Assembly: GCA_021399435.1 (NCBI GenBank)
Contig: JAJTUP010000001.1
Coordinates: 2,418,001-2,482,000, forward strand
Direction: 5' to 3'
Length of the DNA stretch: 64,000 nucleotides
DNA from: Diaporthe sp. PMI_573
Lineage: Eukaryota > Ascomycota > Sordariomycetes > Diaporthales > Diaporthaceae
Shown: piece by piece, positions 33,677-46,200 of the stretch
How the letters are laid out: each line of letters starts with the position of its first letter
Numbering within the stretch: position 1 is the stretch's first letter
Notes under the pieces: generated by a model
Seen by the model: the letters and a program-made list of their open reading frames with translations, nothing else
The model's database searches: none
What the model was told of the DNA's origin: nothing
Program-made: the position numbers and the translations under genes

Positions 33677-34380
33677 ATGTCCGGAGGAGCGCAGCAACAA
33701 GGAGGTGAGATTATGTGACCAACCCAAATCTTTTCATCACACACCACAGAAGCTGACCATCACCGTAGTAAGCCTCGACCAGCTGAGTGCTCAACAGCTC
33801 ACGGCCGTCAAGAAGCAGCTGGACGAGGAGGTCGAGCACCTTACCACATCGTTTGCGCAGCTTCAGGCTGCACAGATCAAGTTCAAGGACTGCTTGCGCT
33901 GTGTGAAGACTCAGGGCAGCACACAAGGTGAGTGGATCAGGGGTGGCTACGGCTCACACATTTCCGGTTGATGTACATCAAGCTGAACATTATTGAACAG
34001 ACAAGAAAGAAATTCTGGTTCCCCTGACAAACTCTTTGTACGTCAAGGGTAACATCTCAAGCCCTGATCGAGTGCTGGTGGACGTAGGCACAGGGTTCTA
34101 TGTGGAAAAGGTTTGTTTGATGGACACATTGACTCGAATTTCTCCTAACTCCTTGCAGGATGTAAAGAGTGCTTCAGAGTTTTACGAGGGAAAGATCAAG
34201 GATCTTTCTGGCAACATCGCGGAACTAGAATCCATCATCCAGAACAAATCAAGTTCATTGAGGGCTGTGGAAGAAGGTAAGGCTCTGACCCATGAATGGA
34301 TGCCCCACAGCTTTTCTAACTGTGTGCCTGTAGTCCTCAAGCAGAAAATCCTTGCACAACCACAGCAGCCTTCATCATGA
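33677..34380 (+). CDS. GIM5: Prefoldin subunit 5
   Basis: Alpha-class subunit of the hexameric prefoldin chaperone, which hands nascent tubulin and actin to CCT. Five exons: 33677-33704, 33769-33927, 34001-34110, 34159-34276 and 34334-34380, giving 153 residues. Introns are 48-73 nt. The join M-S-G-G-A-Q-Q-Q-G|VSLDQLSAQQL uses the acceptor at 33768. Two coiled-coil helices (about residues 15-60 and 105-145) flank a beta-hairpin region (LVPLTNSLYVKG and VLVDVGTGFYVEK), the standard alpha-prefoldin layout. Four introns in under 500 coding bases is dense for this window. It is convergent with the DUF7905-like gene, stops 239 bp apart. Confidence 0.93.
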
Positions 34381-34619
34381 GGCTCGCAGCCACGGATCAG
34401 GGACAAGAGCAACGACTAAACCCTTGCAGTGCCCCCAAGATTTTGGGCTGCCTGAACACTCCCGTCCCAACCTGATTCCTTCCCTCCCCAAGTGAGACGC
34501 AGTGGAATTACCAAGGACTGAGAGCTTTAGACGGAGCTGTTAGATTCAGCGGTAAAGGAATGGGAAGTTGTGTGGACTTACCCTAGGCCATCGTTGGGTC
34601 TCCAGGGGGTGGAACCGGC

Positions 34620-36395
34620 TCAGATCTGTTCTGTGACACTGGCCAATTCTGTGAAATCATGCAGACGCTGCATTTCCTGCAAGAATTGTTTGATGCTGGA
34701 TCTGAAGTCTTCATTGACAAATAGCTCAGGAAATCCATTGGAAAAATCAGCCTGTCGTCCTCCTCCCGGTTTGTTGATGTCCCGTATCTTGTGGTCCCAT
34801 TCGTGTCCGTAAAAAGAAACTCCGCATGATTTGATCGGCTGAGGGACGGCAGCAGTGTTCAGAGTCTTCCAAGGGTAGATAGGATTGGATTTCTCAAAGA
34901 ACCCAGCGCCCCACTCATGGTAGACTGACACCTCAAGGTAGTAGGGGGTATCGGTGGTCTGAAAGGTCCAGAAAACCTTGCAGGCAACGTTGTCGATGCT
35001 TGCGGCACGAAGCAAGTATGTGTTCATCTCCGTGAACAGGAAATCGTCGTTGATCCCCGACTTTGTCGAAATTGGGGGCTTGAACTTGAGGCCGTGATCG
35101 ATGAAATCCAGCACCTCCACAGGGATCTGGCTTTTGGGGGTTTCGGCTTCGACAGACAAGTGCCAGTCGAACTTCCTTTCAGATTGTGAGACATGACATG
35201 AGAATCAATTTGGGTAGCGCTTGGGAAAATACCTATTGGGGCAGGAAACTGCAACCTCTGCAACCTTGTCTCGGTTGAATGAAAACGCGCGCACGCTGCC
35301 GGTCTCAGGGCGTGATCGATACTTGGGCTCGTAAGTGATGTCCACCTCAATCTTGAGATCCTTTGCGAACATCACCAGGGTAAACTTGGGCTTGATATCT
35401 CGGATGGAGGTGTCCGCAGAGTCAGCCACCAAGAATTGGGCAGTGGTGGGATTATTCAGATCCTCGGTTGCGTAGATGATCTCGAGCATACGGGTAGCCC
35501 AGGATTCGTTGCCAAGTCTGTGATTGACAAAAATGTAGCCTCTGTCGGCTCCCATACTGAGGAACTTCTTCAAGGCCTCGTCAGACTCATACTTGTCCGT
35601 CTTAGTTTGCCGCTTCTTGACCGCGAAGACACCCATGTGCGATCTCACCCGCAGCTCGCCAGCGACTGGGCGAAGACGCTTGCCGGTCTCCTGTACGGCT
35701 GCTCTGAATTGATCCACAAGGTTTCCCATGGGGTCGCCAAGTGCGGTGTCGGTATCAAGAGCATTTTCGGGGCCCTGGCCGTCCAAGCCGTTCTGAAAAT
35801 TGATCTCGTTTCCCTCCTCGTCGTCGGAAAGGTAAATCAGATCTTCTTCCATCGGTTTCGCCAAGGTTACAGGCCGATATGACGAGTTGTCATGGCTGAT
35901 TGGCCTGATTTGGACAGCAGCCTGGGTCGACGCAATAGAATGATGGACCAGGACGATCATTCTATTTTGTACCTCCTGGTTGATGCCCACCAGGAAAACT
36001 CGTAGTGCATCCTTTGCCAAATTCAGACTCTTCACATTCTCACCAGAGAGAGTGACGAAACGGTCTCCACGATTGATCTTCACCCAAACGTTGTACTTGG
36101 ACCTGATTTGAGCGAGCATTTTGTTCGTGGTCGGGTCGGTATCGTCGATGAAGTCCTCAGCCACAGCGTTGCATGGCAAAGCCAAGTGACATTCCTGTAC
36201 CTGATCAGCGACATGCCACGCATCTAGGCACAGATGGCTTACTTTTGCAGACTTGGGAGCAACACCCAAGAACTTTGTCTGCTCGACCTTCTTGACCTTG
36301 GAGTGTCGTTGCATCAAGGCATGACGGGGGTCCCGTCCTGAATTCACGAGGAGACGGCTCATGGTCCTCGCGTCCATTGGTGGATTTCCTGACAT
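34620..36395 (-). CDS. DUF7905-like protein with KH-like segment
   Basis: Two exons on the minus strand, 36395-35233 and 35175-34620, encode 572 residues. A possible additional 42-nt intron (36201-36242; GTAAGC donor, CAG acceptor, a multiple of three) would shorten the product to 558. An N-terminal KH-like segment near residues 95-140 (KYNVWVKINRGDRFVTLSGE, then a helix) suggests RNA binding. The C-terminal ~300 residues resemble the fungal domain I know as DUF7905 (GYIFVNHRLGNESWATRMLE, FAKDLKIEVDITYEP, CPNRKFDWHLSVEAE). The domain name is from memory and should be treated as tentative. An acidic linker (IYLSDDEEGNE) separates the two. No localisation signal is evident. Confidence 0.8.
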
Positions 36396-37169
36396 CCTGG
36401 GCGAGCGTATTCGTTGATGTCGTGCTCACGGTTCTGCTGTGCGGTACGAGAGCCATTAACGAGTAGGCAATAACTTGTAAACTCAGGTCAAGCGACGAGA
36501 ATGGCAGTCATAAGATAGACCGGAAACTCAGCCACCGCTTGATAAGGTGTCGAAGTCAGCTTGACGGACGAAAGTCGAATTGCTGCTGCGTTGGGTGGCT
36601 GAACAAATTGCAACGCGAACAGTCGGGGGAACAAAGTATGAGGCCTAGTAGGGTTTTATACCTACCTGGGAAGTAGGTTGGTCGCAGATTCTGTTCAAAA
36701 CAGAGAGCACGTTTACAGCAGCTTCCGTTGGGAAAGCGCGTGTGCGCGTGCTATTGTGTTCATTGCGCAACTCCATTGTGACGCGTGTTTGCCTGAGCAG
36801 GACTGCAGCAAAACGCTTGGCCTATTGTCCCGATAGCAATGGCCCCTATTGTTAACAATATCGAAGCCGGATGAATAGAGAGCCTTCCTCGGGCGACAAT
36901 TCCTCTATGAGGAGTCGAGCAACTCCGAGCCTGGCCGTTTGATACTGTGTTAGGCAGATAACCCCGTTGGTTGCATGCTTCAGGGGCGACGTCATAAGCC
37001 GTGTAAGTCGCCCTTGCACGACAGGGATTCGCGTGCAGCCCACTTTACGCGCCTTCCCGAAAAGCAAACAAACGCACGGCAGGCTTCCAAGGACGGCCCA
37101 GCGACCAAACTGACCGGCCGATTGTGTAAAGTCGCCCAAGCTGGTAGTTACACACTAAAAGCAACGGCC
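36396..37169. promoter_or_regulatory. Divergent intergenic region upstream of ORC1
   Basis: 774 bp between the DUF7905-like start (-) and ORC1 start (+). No further gene is seen. The ORC1 frame is open upstream to 36975, but that extension is not protein-like. Confidence 0.45.
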
Positions 37170-39551
37170 ATGCCCTCAGTCACTTCATCACGGCCCTCGA
37201 GGAGGAGCAAGCAGGCCGTGTTGCCGGGCATCGCCAGAGAGGACTCCGACGACGAGTTGGGCGTTGACGACCACCCTTGGGAATGGATCTATGCCGACAT
37301 TCGGGAAGCCTCGCCCGCCGGGGCACCTTCGCGGAAGAGGAAGCGTGCCCTGGTGGATGAAGAGCCGAGGATCGTCGGCGCCAGGATGAGCTCATTTGTG
37401 TGTCGTGTGGGTGACATTGTGCTCCTCAAAGCGGAGACAACCGGTGAGGCCTGGGTCGCCATCATTCGTGATTTCCTAGAGGATGAAGACGGGGAGATGG
37501 CTGCCGATTTCTTGTGGTTCTCGTCTGAGAAGGAGATCCGGAACAAGCATAAGAAGAGGTCGGACTTTCTCTGGGTGAGTAGTTCCTTGCAACTGCCAAG
37601 GGGAGGGAGAAGACAAATTGGTAACAAATGGGGCTGACGCTTCTTGCAGAACGAGCTGTACATGACCCCAAATTCGGACCTGAACCCTCTGGCAGCTATC
37701 AATGGGAGGGCAAAGGTCATGTCGGCCGAAGCGTTCCAAAAGCTCTACCCCAACGGGAAGGTGCCAAAGAGCTCAAAAGACCATGGCAAGATCTTTGTTT
37801 GCCGGCGAGGTTGTAATACGCGGACGGCCACGTACACCGATGAGTTTGTGTGGGAAGACGTCTATCAGGGAGCAGACGATATCCACGCCCTGGAGGAGTT
37901 GATTGAAGGTGGGACAAAGGCGACGAGGAAACGCAGGCCAGCAAGGCAGAGGACACCGGACGACCTTTACGATGTCATTGATGATGGCGATGAGGAAGAA
38001 AGGGCCCAAAAACGAACGCCACGAAAGCCGTCCAGCCAACTTGGCACGCCGAAGAAACCACGATCTGCGGGCAAACCGGTGACGCCCTCATCTCATCGGA
38101 AGTAAGTAATCGCAAAATTTGTGGCAACGTTCGCAAGCTGACGATCATGAAGGGTGGTGCTGAAGAAGCACCTCGAGTTCACTCCTCTGGCAACTCGCAT
38201 TCTCTCACCAAGTCACCATCAGTCCTCCCCGTTTCAGTTGGCCCGGGCCAACCTGCACGTCGCGTCTGTTCCGACCAGCCTTCCGTGCCGAGAGGCAGAA
38301 TTCAGCCTAGTTTATTCCCACCTTGAGGCTGCTATCACAGATGGCATGGGCACCTGTATCTACATATCTGGGACCCCAGGAACGGGCAAGACCGCAACAG
38401 TAAGGGAGGTGGTTTCTCGGCTGGATGAGTCAGTAAGATCAGACGAGCTGGACGACTTCATCTTTGTCGAGATCAACGGCATGAAGATCACGGACCCGCA
38501 CCAGGCATACTCACTCCTGTGGGAGGCGCTTAAGGGGCAACGAGTAAGCCCGGCGCAAGCTCTGGATCTGCTGGAAAGGGAATTCAGCCACCCGAGCCCT
38601 CGCCGAGTGCCATGTGTCGTGTTGATGGATGAGTTGGACCAGCTGGTCACAAAAAACCAGGGAGTCATGTACAACTTCTTCAACTGGCCTGGCTTGAGAC
38701 ACAGCCGGCTTATTGTGTTGGCTGTTGCGAACACCATGGATCTACCGGAAAGAACACTGAGCAACAAGATCAGCAGTCGCTTGGGACTGACCCGAATCAC
38801 CTTCCCTGGATACAATCACGAGCAACTCATGAAAATCGTGCAGTCAAGACTCGAAGGGGTGCCCGGAAACATCGTCGAGCCAGACGCCATTCAGTTCGCA
38901 AGCCGCAAAGTCGCGGCCGTCAGCGGAGACGCCAGACGGGCGCTCGATATATGCAGGAGGGCGGTGGAGCTGGCAGAGGTCGAGGCAAAGTCAGCCGACC
39001 CAATGTCAGAACCCTCGACGCCGAGCAAGAGGCAGAGGGAGAAGGAGGCCAAGGGCGAGACCCCGAGCAAGAAGAAGAATCTCGGCAGGGTCACTATCGA
39101 CACAGTGCGGAGGGCGATCAACGAGGCGACGAGCAGCCCCTTGCAACAGTACCTGCGCACCCTGCCCTTCGCCTCAAGGTTGCTGTTGTCCGCGCTCCTG
39201 GCGAGGACACAGAGGACGGGCCTGGCGGAGAGCACATACGGGGACGTGCTCGAGGAGATGCAGCGCTCGCTGAAGCTCGCTGCCGACAGCCGGCAGCTGG
39301 AGTTACTGGAGAAGAAAGCACGCCCGGCTGGTGGCAGTGCATGGGAGAATAAGGCACGACGTGACGCAAAGGGTGTCCGACTCGCGGGCCTGGGGGCTGC
39401 CGCTGTCGATCTCACGGGGGCTGGCATCATCAATCTGGAGGCACAGAAGGCCGAACGGCCGAGCAAGATCAGGCTGGCCGTTGGGGACGAGGAGGTCCGG
39501 CTCGCGTTCCGAGATGATCCGGAGATAAAGGCAATGAGCCTCATTATGTAG
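37170..39551 (+). CDS. ORC1: Origin recognition complex subunit 1
   Basis: Largest ORC subunit; binds and hydrolyses ATP to load MCM helicase at replication origins. Three exons, 37170-37574, 37650-38101 and 38153-39551, encode 751 residues. A BAH domain occupies about residues 72-225 (SFVCRVGDIVLLKAE; KIFVCRRGCNTRTATYTDEF). A basic disordered linker (GTPKKPRSAGKPVTP) follows. The AAA+ module has Walker A GTPGTGKT at ~359-366, Walker B VVLMDELDQL at ~441-450 and sensor 1 LAVANTMDLPE near 475-485. The Orc1/Cdc6 winged-helix end is TFGD-like in position but with YGDVLEEM here. All ATPase residues are intact. Start MPSVTSSRPSRRSK was chosen over upstream ATGs because the preceding frame lacks protein-like sequence. 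Confidence 0.95.
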
Positions 39552-39905
39552 GCTATATACCGTCGGAAGCAAACTTCACAGGGAGATAGTGATTACCAAT
39601 ACCCACACCAGGGCGATTTGTTTAGGACCAAACGATGAGGGTGGCTCTTGTAGAAGCGCTGTCTGGCCTGATCGCAACTAAGTATTCCTCAGAAGACTGA
39701 GTGTTCACGCCTCACCGCATACCTGAGCCGGTTCCCATTTGTGTTTTGCGGTAAAAAAAAAAAATAAGATATCAAACATGAGTCCCTTCTTTACACGGGG
39801 CATTCTCATGCCATAGATATTCATTACGTCCCCATGCCTATCTGAGGGTCCCAATGTTGGGGGCCATCTATTTACGAGCGCCGATCTACCGCCTCAGCTC
39901 GGCTT
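39552..39905. other. Short intergenic region between convergent stops
   Basis: 354 bp between ORC1 and PRP46 stops, holding both 3' ends. A poly-A run of about twelve bases lies near 39753-39765 on the plus strand. No gene. Confidence 0.5.
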
Positions 39906-41438
39906 TCAGAACCGCCGCCTCTGCATTGTGGGTTTCCAATCGATCGGGTGGGTCTCTGGTGTCGCATCGTCGTCCGGACGCCATATTTTGATTGTCTTGT
40001 CCGCCTCACCACAAATGAGCCGCAGCCCTGAATGGTCGAATGTGGAGCAGAACACGCCGTTCTCAGCATCGAGCGAGCCTGGCTGTGCGATGGTGTCCAT
40101 GGCTTGATAACGATACCCGGATTTCCAGTCCTGTTTGCCTCGTGTCAGCTGGGACCTGCCTAAGGAATGCGTATTGAGTGATATTGCACTTACCCAGAAA
40201 CTCATAGAGCCGTTGTCGCCTCCGGAAAACAAGATGTTATCGTTGTTTACGGAGAGCGTGTTGATGATGGCGTTGTGGCCCTCGAAGTTCTGCATGAAAG
40301 CTCCCTCGGGGCACTTCCACTGCTTGATGCTGGAGGTGCTACCGGTAGCAAATGTGAACTCGGATGGATGTGACGCCAGCGCGCGAATGCCTTTTTTGTG
40401 GTGGGTCAGGACGCCCATGGTCTTTCCCGCGGCAAGATCCCACATCCGGCATTGGCTGTCGAGAGACCCTGTAACAACCTGGGGGTCGGCCTCCTGGCAG
40501 ATCACGCTGCTGACCGTGCCGGTGTGGCCGCTGAGGACGTGTATGTTGCTCCTGGTCCGCATGTCCCATACTCTTGCAACGCCATCTCTTCCACCCGTGA
40601 CCAACACATCCAAGGTGGGGTGTAGTGCCAGAGTGTAGACGCCCGAGAGATGGCCGTGGTAGTGTCGAATGACCTTGTTCGTCTCCAGATCCCAGCACTT
40701 GACCATCTTGTCCTCACCACATGAGAACAAATACGGATGCCTTGGCGACACTGCCAGGCCCCGAACTGTGCTGATGTGCCCCGTCAACGTCAGCCGCAGC
40801 TGCCCAGACGCCAGGTCCCACACCTTGATCGTCCTGTCGCCGCTGCCTGACACGAACCACTTGTTGTTCGGCTCGACGGCGACGCTGCGCACCCACCCCA
40901 AGTGGCCCGAGATGACCTTGTGCAGCTTCCATGGCTTGTGCCAGTCTGGTTTTGGTTGCGAATTCACGGCCTCCGACAAGCGTATCAGGCTCGTCGTCTG
41001 TGTACCACCCTGGCCTCTGTCACCGGCTCCGCCTGCGCCAGGTGCGCCTGGAGTTCGGCGCACGAGTGCGTTGGATTGCGGCCCGGCTCCTGGTTTCCCA
41101 TTTGGAGCCTTTGAAGGTATCCCCTCAATCAGCTTCCTGGTGTTCTCCTCGGCTGGCGTTGGGGCTGCCTCCCCTGCTGGCTTCTTTGCTCTCTTCCTTG
41201 CGCCAGCTGCTGCAGCCTGTTTCGCGGCCAGCGGCGCGGGCAGTTCTAGGACATCGTTGTACTCGGCGTGTAGGCGTATTGAGATGGCGTCCTTGTCAGC
41301 CTCTGGCTCGGGGTCGGCTGAGGGGTCGAGGCGTATCCGCTTGCGGCCTGTCGAATCTGCATAGGCGAGCTTCGTAGCCCTCGCGTTCTTTGAGATGAGT
41401 GACTCTAGACCTGTCGTTGAGACGTCGGCTGCCATCAC
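39906..41438 (-). CDS. PRP46: Pre-mRNA-splicing factor Prp46/PLRG1 (WD40)
   Basis: Core subunit of the Prp19-associated (NineTeen) complex of the active spliceosome. Two exons on the minus strand, 41438-40194 and 40130-39906, give 489 residues. The 63-nt intron (GTAAGT donor, AACAG acceptor) is a multiple of three without an in-frame stop, so unspliced mRNA would encode 510 residues. The N-terminal ~165 residues are variable. Seven WD40 repeats follow from [20 protein letters not shown], with clear units [36 protein letters not shown] and a final [19 protein letters not shown]. Spliced sequence restores [15 protein letters not shown]. Two adjacent ATGs start the frame; either may be used. Confidence 0.95.
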   Translation of the reverse strand: MMAADVSTTGLESLISKNARATKLAYADSTGRKRIRLDPSADPEPEADKDAISIRLHAEYNDVLELPAPLAAKQAAAAGARKRAKKPAGEAAPTPAEENTRKLIEGIPSKAPNGKPGAGPQSNALVRRTPGAPGAGGAGDRGQGGTQTTSLIRLSEAVNSQPKPDWHKPWKLHKVISGHLGWVRSVAVEPNNKWFVSGSGDRTIKVWDLASGQLRLTLTGHISTVRGLAVSPRHPYLFSCGEDKMVKCWDLETNKVIRHYHGHLSGVYTLALHPTLDVLVTGGRDGVARVWDMRTRSNIHVLSGHTGTVSSVICQEADPQVVTGSLDSQCRMWDLAAGKTMGVLTHHKKGIRALASHPSEFTFATGSTSSIKQWKCPEGAFMQNFEGHNAIINTLSVNNDNILFSGGDNGSMSFWVSAISLNTHSLGRSQLTRGKQDWKSGYRYQAMDTIAQPGSLDAENGVFCSTFDHSGLRLICGEADKTIKIWRPDDDATPETHPIDWKPTMQRRRF

Positions 41439-42265
41439 CCTGGTATGATTATTTCGCAGCCCGGTATTTGCTATAAGGGTGGAGGGATGTTCCGACTCTT
41501 TTCAATGGAACCGTCTTGTGGTGTGGGCAGAGTCGTGAAATGCGGGAGGCGGTTTCTTGTTGCAGTTGATGTAGACGGGGCGATTGACTTGGGCGAGCTT
41601 GGAGACGCGGTCCCAAAAATTCGGGAGCTTAGCCAGGTACTGATTTATGGTGGTCTCCGCGCAGCAAGCATAGGAGCTTGCGATCACAGCGGGGCTGCTT
41701 GAACTGGGGTCTGCAAGAAGAGCAATAGGTGATTGATGTCTACATATTTACACACAACTTTTCCGGATCTGACCATAGAAAAGAAGCTTGCAAATATATT
41801 TTCTTCTTGATTTAAATTTGACAACCTGGTTCTGCTGTTCACAAGGAGCCCAAGTGTCGGCGTTCTGGCAACATACGATTCTGTGCAGTAAGCTCTGTTG
41901 AGAGACCATCCAGTAGGATAATGTCCACTGCTGCTATTGCACTTTAAAGGGATGTGAGGAGTCTTCATATAGACAGTTTATGTATAGACAGATTTCCACA
42001 CGCTCCCCAATGCATGTAAAGCTCCGGACTTGTGGGCAGAGGTGGGCTTTCCAGGAGGTGGGTCTGGACGTAGTCACCTGGGAGTCGCAGTCAAATCACG
42101 TCTCGCTCTCACTTACAGGCAACACTTACAAACGCAGCTCACCTTGAAGCGGCGACTGCTCACGAAAGCATTCTCCACCATCCCCAGAGACTACGTTCTT
42201 GAACTTCCGACCTCCTCCCAAGGATTCCTCATAATATCTGGGCTAGAGATCTTAGACAAAAGGAA
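41439..42265. promoter_or_regulatory. Divergent intergenic region, PRP46 / NAS6
   Basis: 827 bp between the two starts. Short open frames on both strands are not protein-like. No specific element identified. Confidence 0.4.
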
Positions 42266-43380
42266 ATGGATGCACAATCCAAGTTCGCCATCCATGCTGC
42301 CTGCAGAGAGGGCAAGCGTGAGTCTCATCCATTACCATCCACATACCCAACATGAGTTGAGGGTTCACTAACACCTCATAGTTTCGACCGTCCAGTCCCT
42401 CCTGAACGTGAGTCTCTGACTGAAACCGGGTTAATTATCATTAAAAGGAAGAGCCCTCGAACTAACAACGGGCGTCCTCGTCCCGGGTCCCACAGGCCGA
42501 GCCAACGCTCGCCAAGCGCAAGGACGACGACGGACGGCTGCCGATCCACTGGGCAGCTTCCGCAAACCAGCTTGACATCACCCAGTTGCTAGCAGAGCAG
42601 AAAGGTTTCGAAGTTGACGTTCAGGTACGATCACAGCCGAAGCGGGCCAGGGGAGTTCCGCCCACCGTATGACCTCGGTGACTAAAGAAAAGCACGTCGC
42701 ACACAGGATGAGATTGGCTGGACGCCGCTCATGATCGCGGCCAGCGTAAAGGACAGCGAGAGGCTCGTCGAGTTCCTGCTGAGCAAGGGCGCAGACCCAA
42801 ATGAGAAGAGTGAAGCCCTCCCCATCCCCATTGCCACTTGGACATTTCTTCCCGGCTGACCCTTTTCCCCAGACAACACCGGCCAGACGGTCGTCCACTT
42901 CGTGGCCTCCAAGAACAACCTCGACATCGCCCGCAGGCTATTCGAGAACCGACCGCCGGCATCGGCACGGGTCCGTGACAAGAGAGGACAGGTAAGGGTC
43001 CCCCGATGCCTTTCATTCTGCTTGGACGGAGCCTTCGCTTCCCGGGCATATCTACATCACTCGAGCAATAGAATTACAGACATGCACTAACGAAAACCCA
43101 GTACGCCCTCCACCGCGCCGCAGCAATCGGCTCAGTGCCCATGATAAACCTCCTGATAAAGAACAAGAGCCCCCTGAGTGCGACCGACAGCGACGGGCAG
43201 ACGGCCCTGCACCACGCGGTGGCCGAGGGCCACGGGGACGCCGCCGTGGCCCTCCTCAAGGCCGGCGCCGAGACGGACAAGCGGGACCTGGACGGGCACC
43301 TGGCGCTGGACCTGGCGCCCGACAAGGAGGTCCGCAAGTACATTGAGCGGATGGCGGAGAACGAGGGCATCGAGCTGTGA
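42266..43380 (+). CDS. NAS6: Ankyrin-repeat proteasome assembly chaperone Nas6 (gankyrin)
   Basis: Binds the Rpt3 ATPase C-terminus during assembly of the 19S regulatory particle. Six exons: 42266-42317, 42382-42407 (26 nt), 42496-42624, 42707-42809, 42873-42991 and 43102-43380, giving 235 residues against 228 in yeast. Six to seven ankyrin repeats are visible, e.g. DDGRLPIHWAASANQLDITQ, DEIGWTPLMIAASVKDSERL and DSDGQTALHHAVAEGHGDAA. Exon joins fall near repeat boundaries, and all splice phases close exactly. The start MDAQSKFAIHAACREGK begins directly at the first repeat. It is convergent with SGM1 (188 bp between stops). Another short ankyrin protein is possible, but length and repeat count fit Nas6. 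Confidence 0.88.
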
Positions 43381-43567
43381 GACGTGCGTGGAGGCTTCTA
43401 TGGGCCTGGATTGGCTGGTGGAGGAAAGATGAATCGTGAATATCATGAGAAAAACTTGGGCTTCTAAACCCCGCTAGAACATAATTTGTCTTGTTGAACA
43501 TGGTCCACACGACCAACCCCCTCGCATCTTAAAAACTCCGTCCCCTTCTGCACCATGCGCCCCGTTC

Positions 43568-46200
43568 TCACTTTATCGTCCTCTCGACCAGGTCCCTATA
43601 CATGGCCTTGACGTCCTCCACGTCGGCCTTGAGCTCCTCCACCGCCTCGCTCTTCTCCCCCAGCAGCTCCAGCGTCGTCTCGTAGCGCTCGTTGACCTGG
43701 GCCACCTCGGTCCGCAGCCGCGCCACCTCCTCGGCCGCCTTCTTGCCGTTCTCCGTCTCCCTCATGAGTGCCACGATCTCCGCCCGCGCCTCGTCCCGCT
43801 GGCTCGATATCCGAGTCAGCTCCTCCTTCGTGGCAACCTTCTCCGTCTCGAGCCGCCGGATCGCCGCGCTGAGCTTCTCGACCAGCTGCACCGACGGCCC
43901 TGCCGCGACCGTCGAGACGGACACCATGTCCTGGACGATCTGCTTTGGCGATGAGGACAGCTCGGCGCTGTCGGAGGTGTCTTGCCTCTCTAGTGGGTGT
44001 ATTGACGGTGCTGCCGGCAACGCTTCTATTGTGGGGCTGAGTATTGGGGGGAGTGTGTTGGAGTTCGCTGTGTGGAGGGATGGCCTGCTTGAGGGCTGCA
44101 CGGATGTCCTTCGTGAAGTATAACGTTCTACGGGATCCCCGTTGCTGGATGGCGCCGACTGCTTGCGGAATTTATTCGACAGTGATCCAAATCCAAGTAG
44201 CTCGGTGCTGTAGCTTCTCGCCGGCATGGAGATAGCAGGGGATTCCGGTCTGCTGCCGCCTTTGAATGATGGAGCTGGCGGGTCGTCTAACCACTGCCCT
44301 GGTCTGTCCTGCTCCTTCGCGGCCTTCGCCTCTGTCTTTTGCTGTTCGAGCTCTGCTTTTACGCTAGCCAAGGCAGCCTCTGTCTCTTCGGCTCTCTTCT
44401 TCAGTGTCTCTACCTGCGACTCGTAGCTTTTCACGGACTCCTGTATCGTAGGAAGCTGCGTCTTAGTATCCTCAAGTTCTTCCTCGTGGCGCTTGGCGCG
44501 GAGAGCCTGTTGAACGATCAGCAATCACGGAACCCGGCCGAGCGATCCCAACAATACTCACAGCTTCACGAGCCTTCTTCCTCATTTCCGATTCCCGGTG
44601 CTGCGCCTCGTCCCTCTCCTTCTCGAGATTGGATATACGAGCGAGGAGAGTGCTTTCAATTCCTTGCCAGTTCTCCGTTGCGATGGCATACTGTGTCTGG
44701 AGTGTCTCGACTTGTCGCAGAAGCTTAGCCTGAGAGTCGCCCATGGCCCCTGAGGAGACCTCCTCCGCCATGACCCTCATAGATTCCATCTTGCTCTCCA
44801 TTACCTGTATTTCGGCCTTCAATTCAACTTCAACGGCACGCGCACGCTCCGCAGCTCGTTCGGCCTTCTCCTGAAGCTCGTTCTCTCGTGCTTTGCTGCG
44901 ATCAATCATGAGGTCCTTCTCCACCTTGAAATCAGAAACTTGCTCTTCCAAGTCTCGAACTTTCTTTCTCTCTTTGGCTAGCGCCTCTTCGCTGACCTTC
45001 TTGGAGAGCGCCTCCTTATCCTCGGCCGACTTTTGGAGTTGCGCCTTCAGATCAGCGATAGTCCTGTCCTTGTTTGACCCTTCGGATTTGAGGGCATCAA
45101 TCTCCTTTTGAGACTGTCCGATCCGCTTATGTAGCTCTTCTTGGTACTTTTCTAGGTCATCGGCGCGCCTGGACTTCCTGCGCATGGCCTCTAGTTCCTG
45201 CTCGACCTTGCCCTTCGAGGTCTTGACATTGCTGATCTCCTTCTCGTTTTCGCCTATCTTGGATCGCAGGCTCTTGATGATGGCGCGAAGCTTCTGTTCC
45301 GTGCTAGCCAGGTTCTTGCCCTCTTCCATGAGTCCAGCTATTTGTTGGTCCTTTTCCGCCAGTTTCTTCTCCATGCCTCCGGCGGGCGCCTCTTTAGCTG
45401 CTTTTCTTGCCGAGTCGGTGGCTTCTCGGGCTAGGTATTGGAGTTTTGCCTGCAGGGCGTCGATCTGCTCAACGTAGTTGTGAGTCTCCTCCTGCTGCTG
45501 TGTCGCCAATTCCTCCAGGGCTTTTTCCAACTGCTTGATGCGGTCCTCCTGTAGTTCCATGACCGCACCGGATGGTGGCTGGTCCGCAGGAGAGCCTTCC
45601 GTCGTTTCAGCAGCAACTCCATTGCTGGGTTCTGAGATGGTCACATCTTGAGATACCCGGGGCGCACTTGAGGCATCCGCCGCAGCCTGGTCCGCTGCCT
45701 CAACTGACTTTCTCTCATCGTCTTGCGAGGCTCGCGGCGACGAGGGTGTCTTGGGGCTCTCCTGTGCCGACGGCGCAGGCGCAGCACTGTCTGTGGAGCT
45801 CCGATTTGGCAGATCCAAGCTCTGCCGGGGGCTTGCTGTCGGTGTGGGCTTCGCTGACAACCCTTCCCCTTTGGCTGCAGCCTGTTTTGCCGCGACAGCC
45901 CTTGCCAGTCTCTCCTGCAGCCTGTCGTTTGGCTTGCTCCTCGTGGAGTCGGATCTCGAGGGTGCTGCGCCACAAACAAGTCAGCATGCGTTACGTGACA
46001 GCTTCCTGGCCGTTCCAGCTGTAAATGGAAAGCATACCGGTGCTTGTTCTCGACTGCTGGGAGGGAGTCGGGCTCGGGGCGGGCTTGGGCTGGTCCTCTT
46101 CAGCCAGGATTGTGTCGAGGCGGGCTTCGACGCCGGCGACGGCCTGGGAAAGAAGTGAGCCCCATCTCGACTTGCCTCCTCCTCCTCCTTGGGCTGACAT
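43568..46200 (-). CDS. SGM1: Golgi coiled-coil protein Sgm1 (TMF family)
   Basis: Golgin-like tether expected to bind Ypt6/Rab6 at the Golgi. Three exons on the minus strand, 46200-46038, 45964-44562 and 44506-43568, encode 834 residues. The N-terminus MSAQGGGGGKSRWGSLLSQA resembles other golgin starts (a WGSLLSQA-type amphipathic segment). Residues ~70-165 are Ser/Pro/Ala-rich. From ~170 onward the protein is almost continuous coiled coil (QLEKALEELATQQQEETHNY). A Ser/Pro break sits near residues 570-670. The C-terminal TMF/TATA-binding-type coiled coil ends DVEDVKAMYRDLVERTIK. Introns are 73 and 55 nt with GTATGC and GTGAGT donors. Frames close exactly. Confidence 0.9.
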
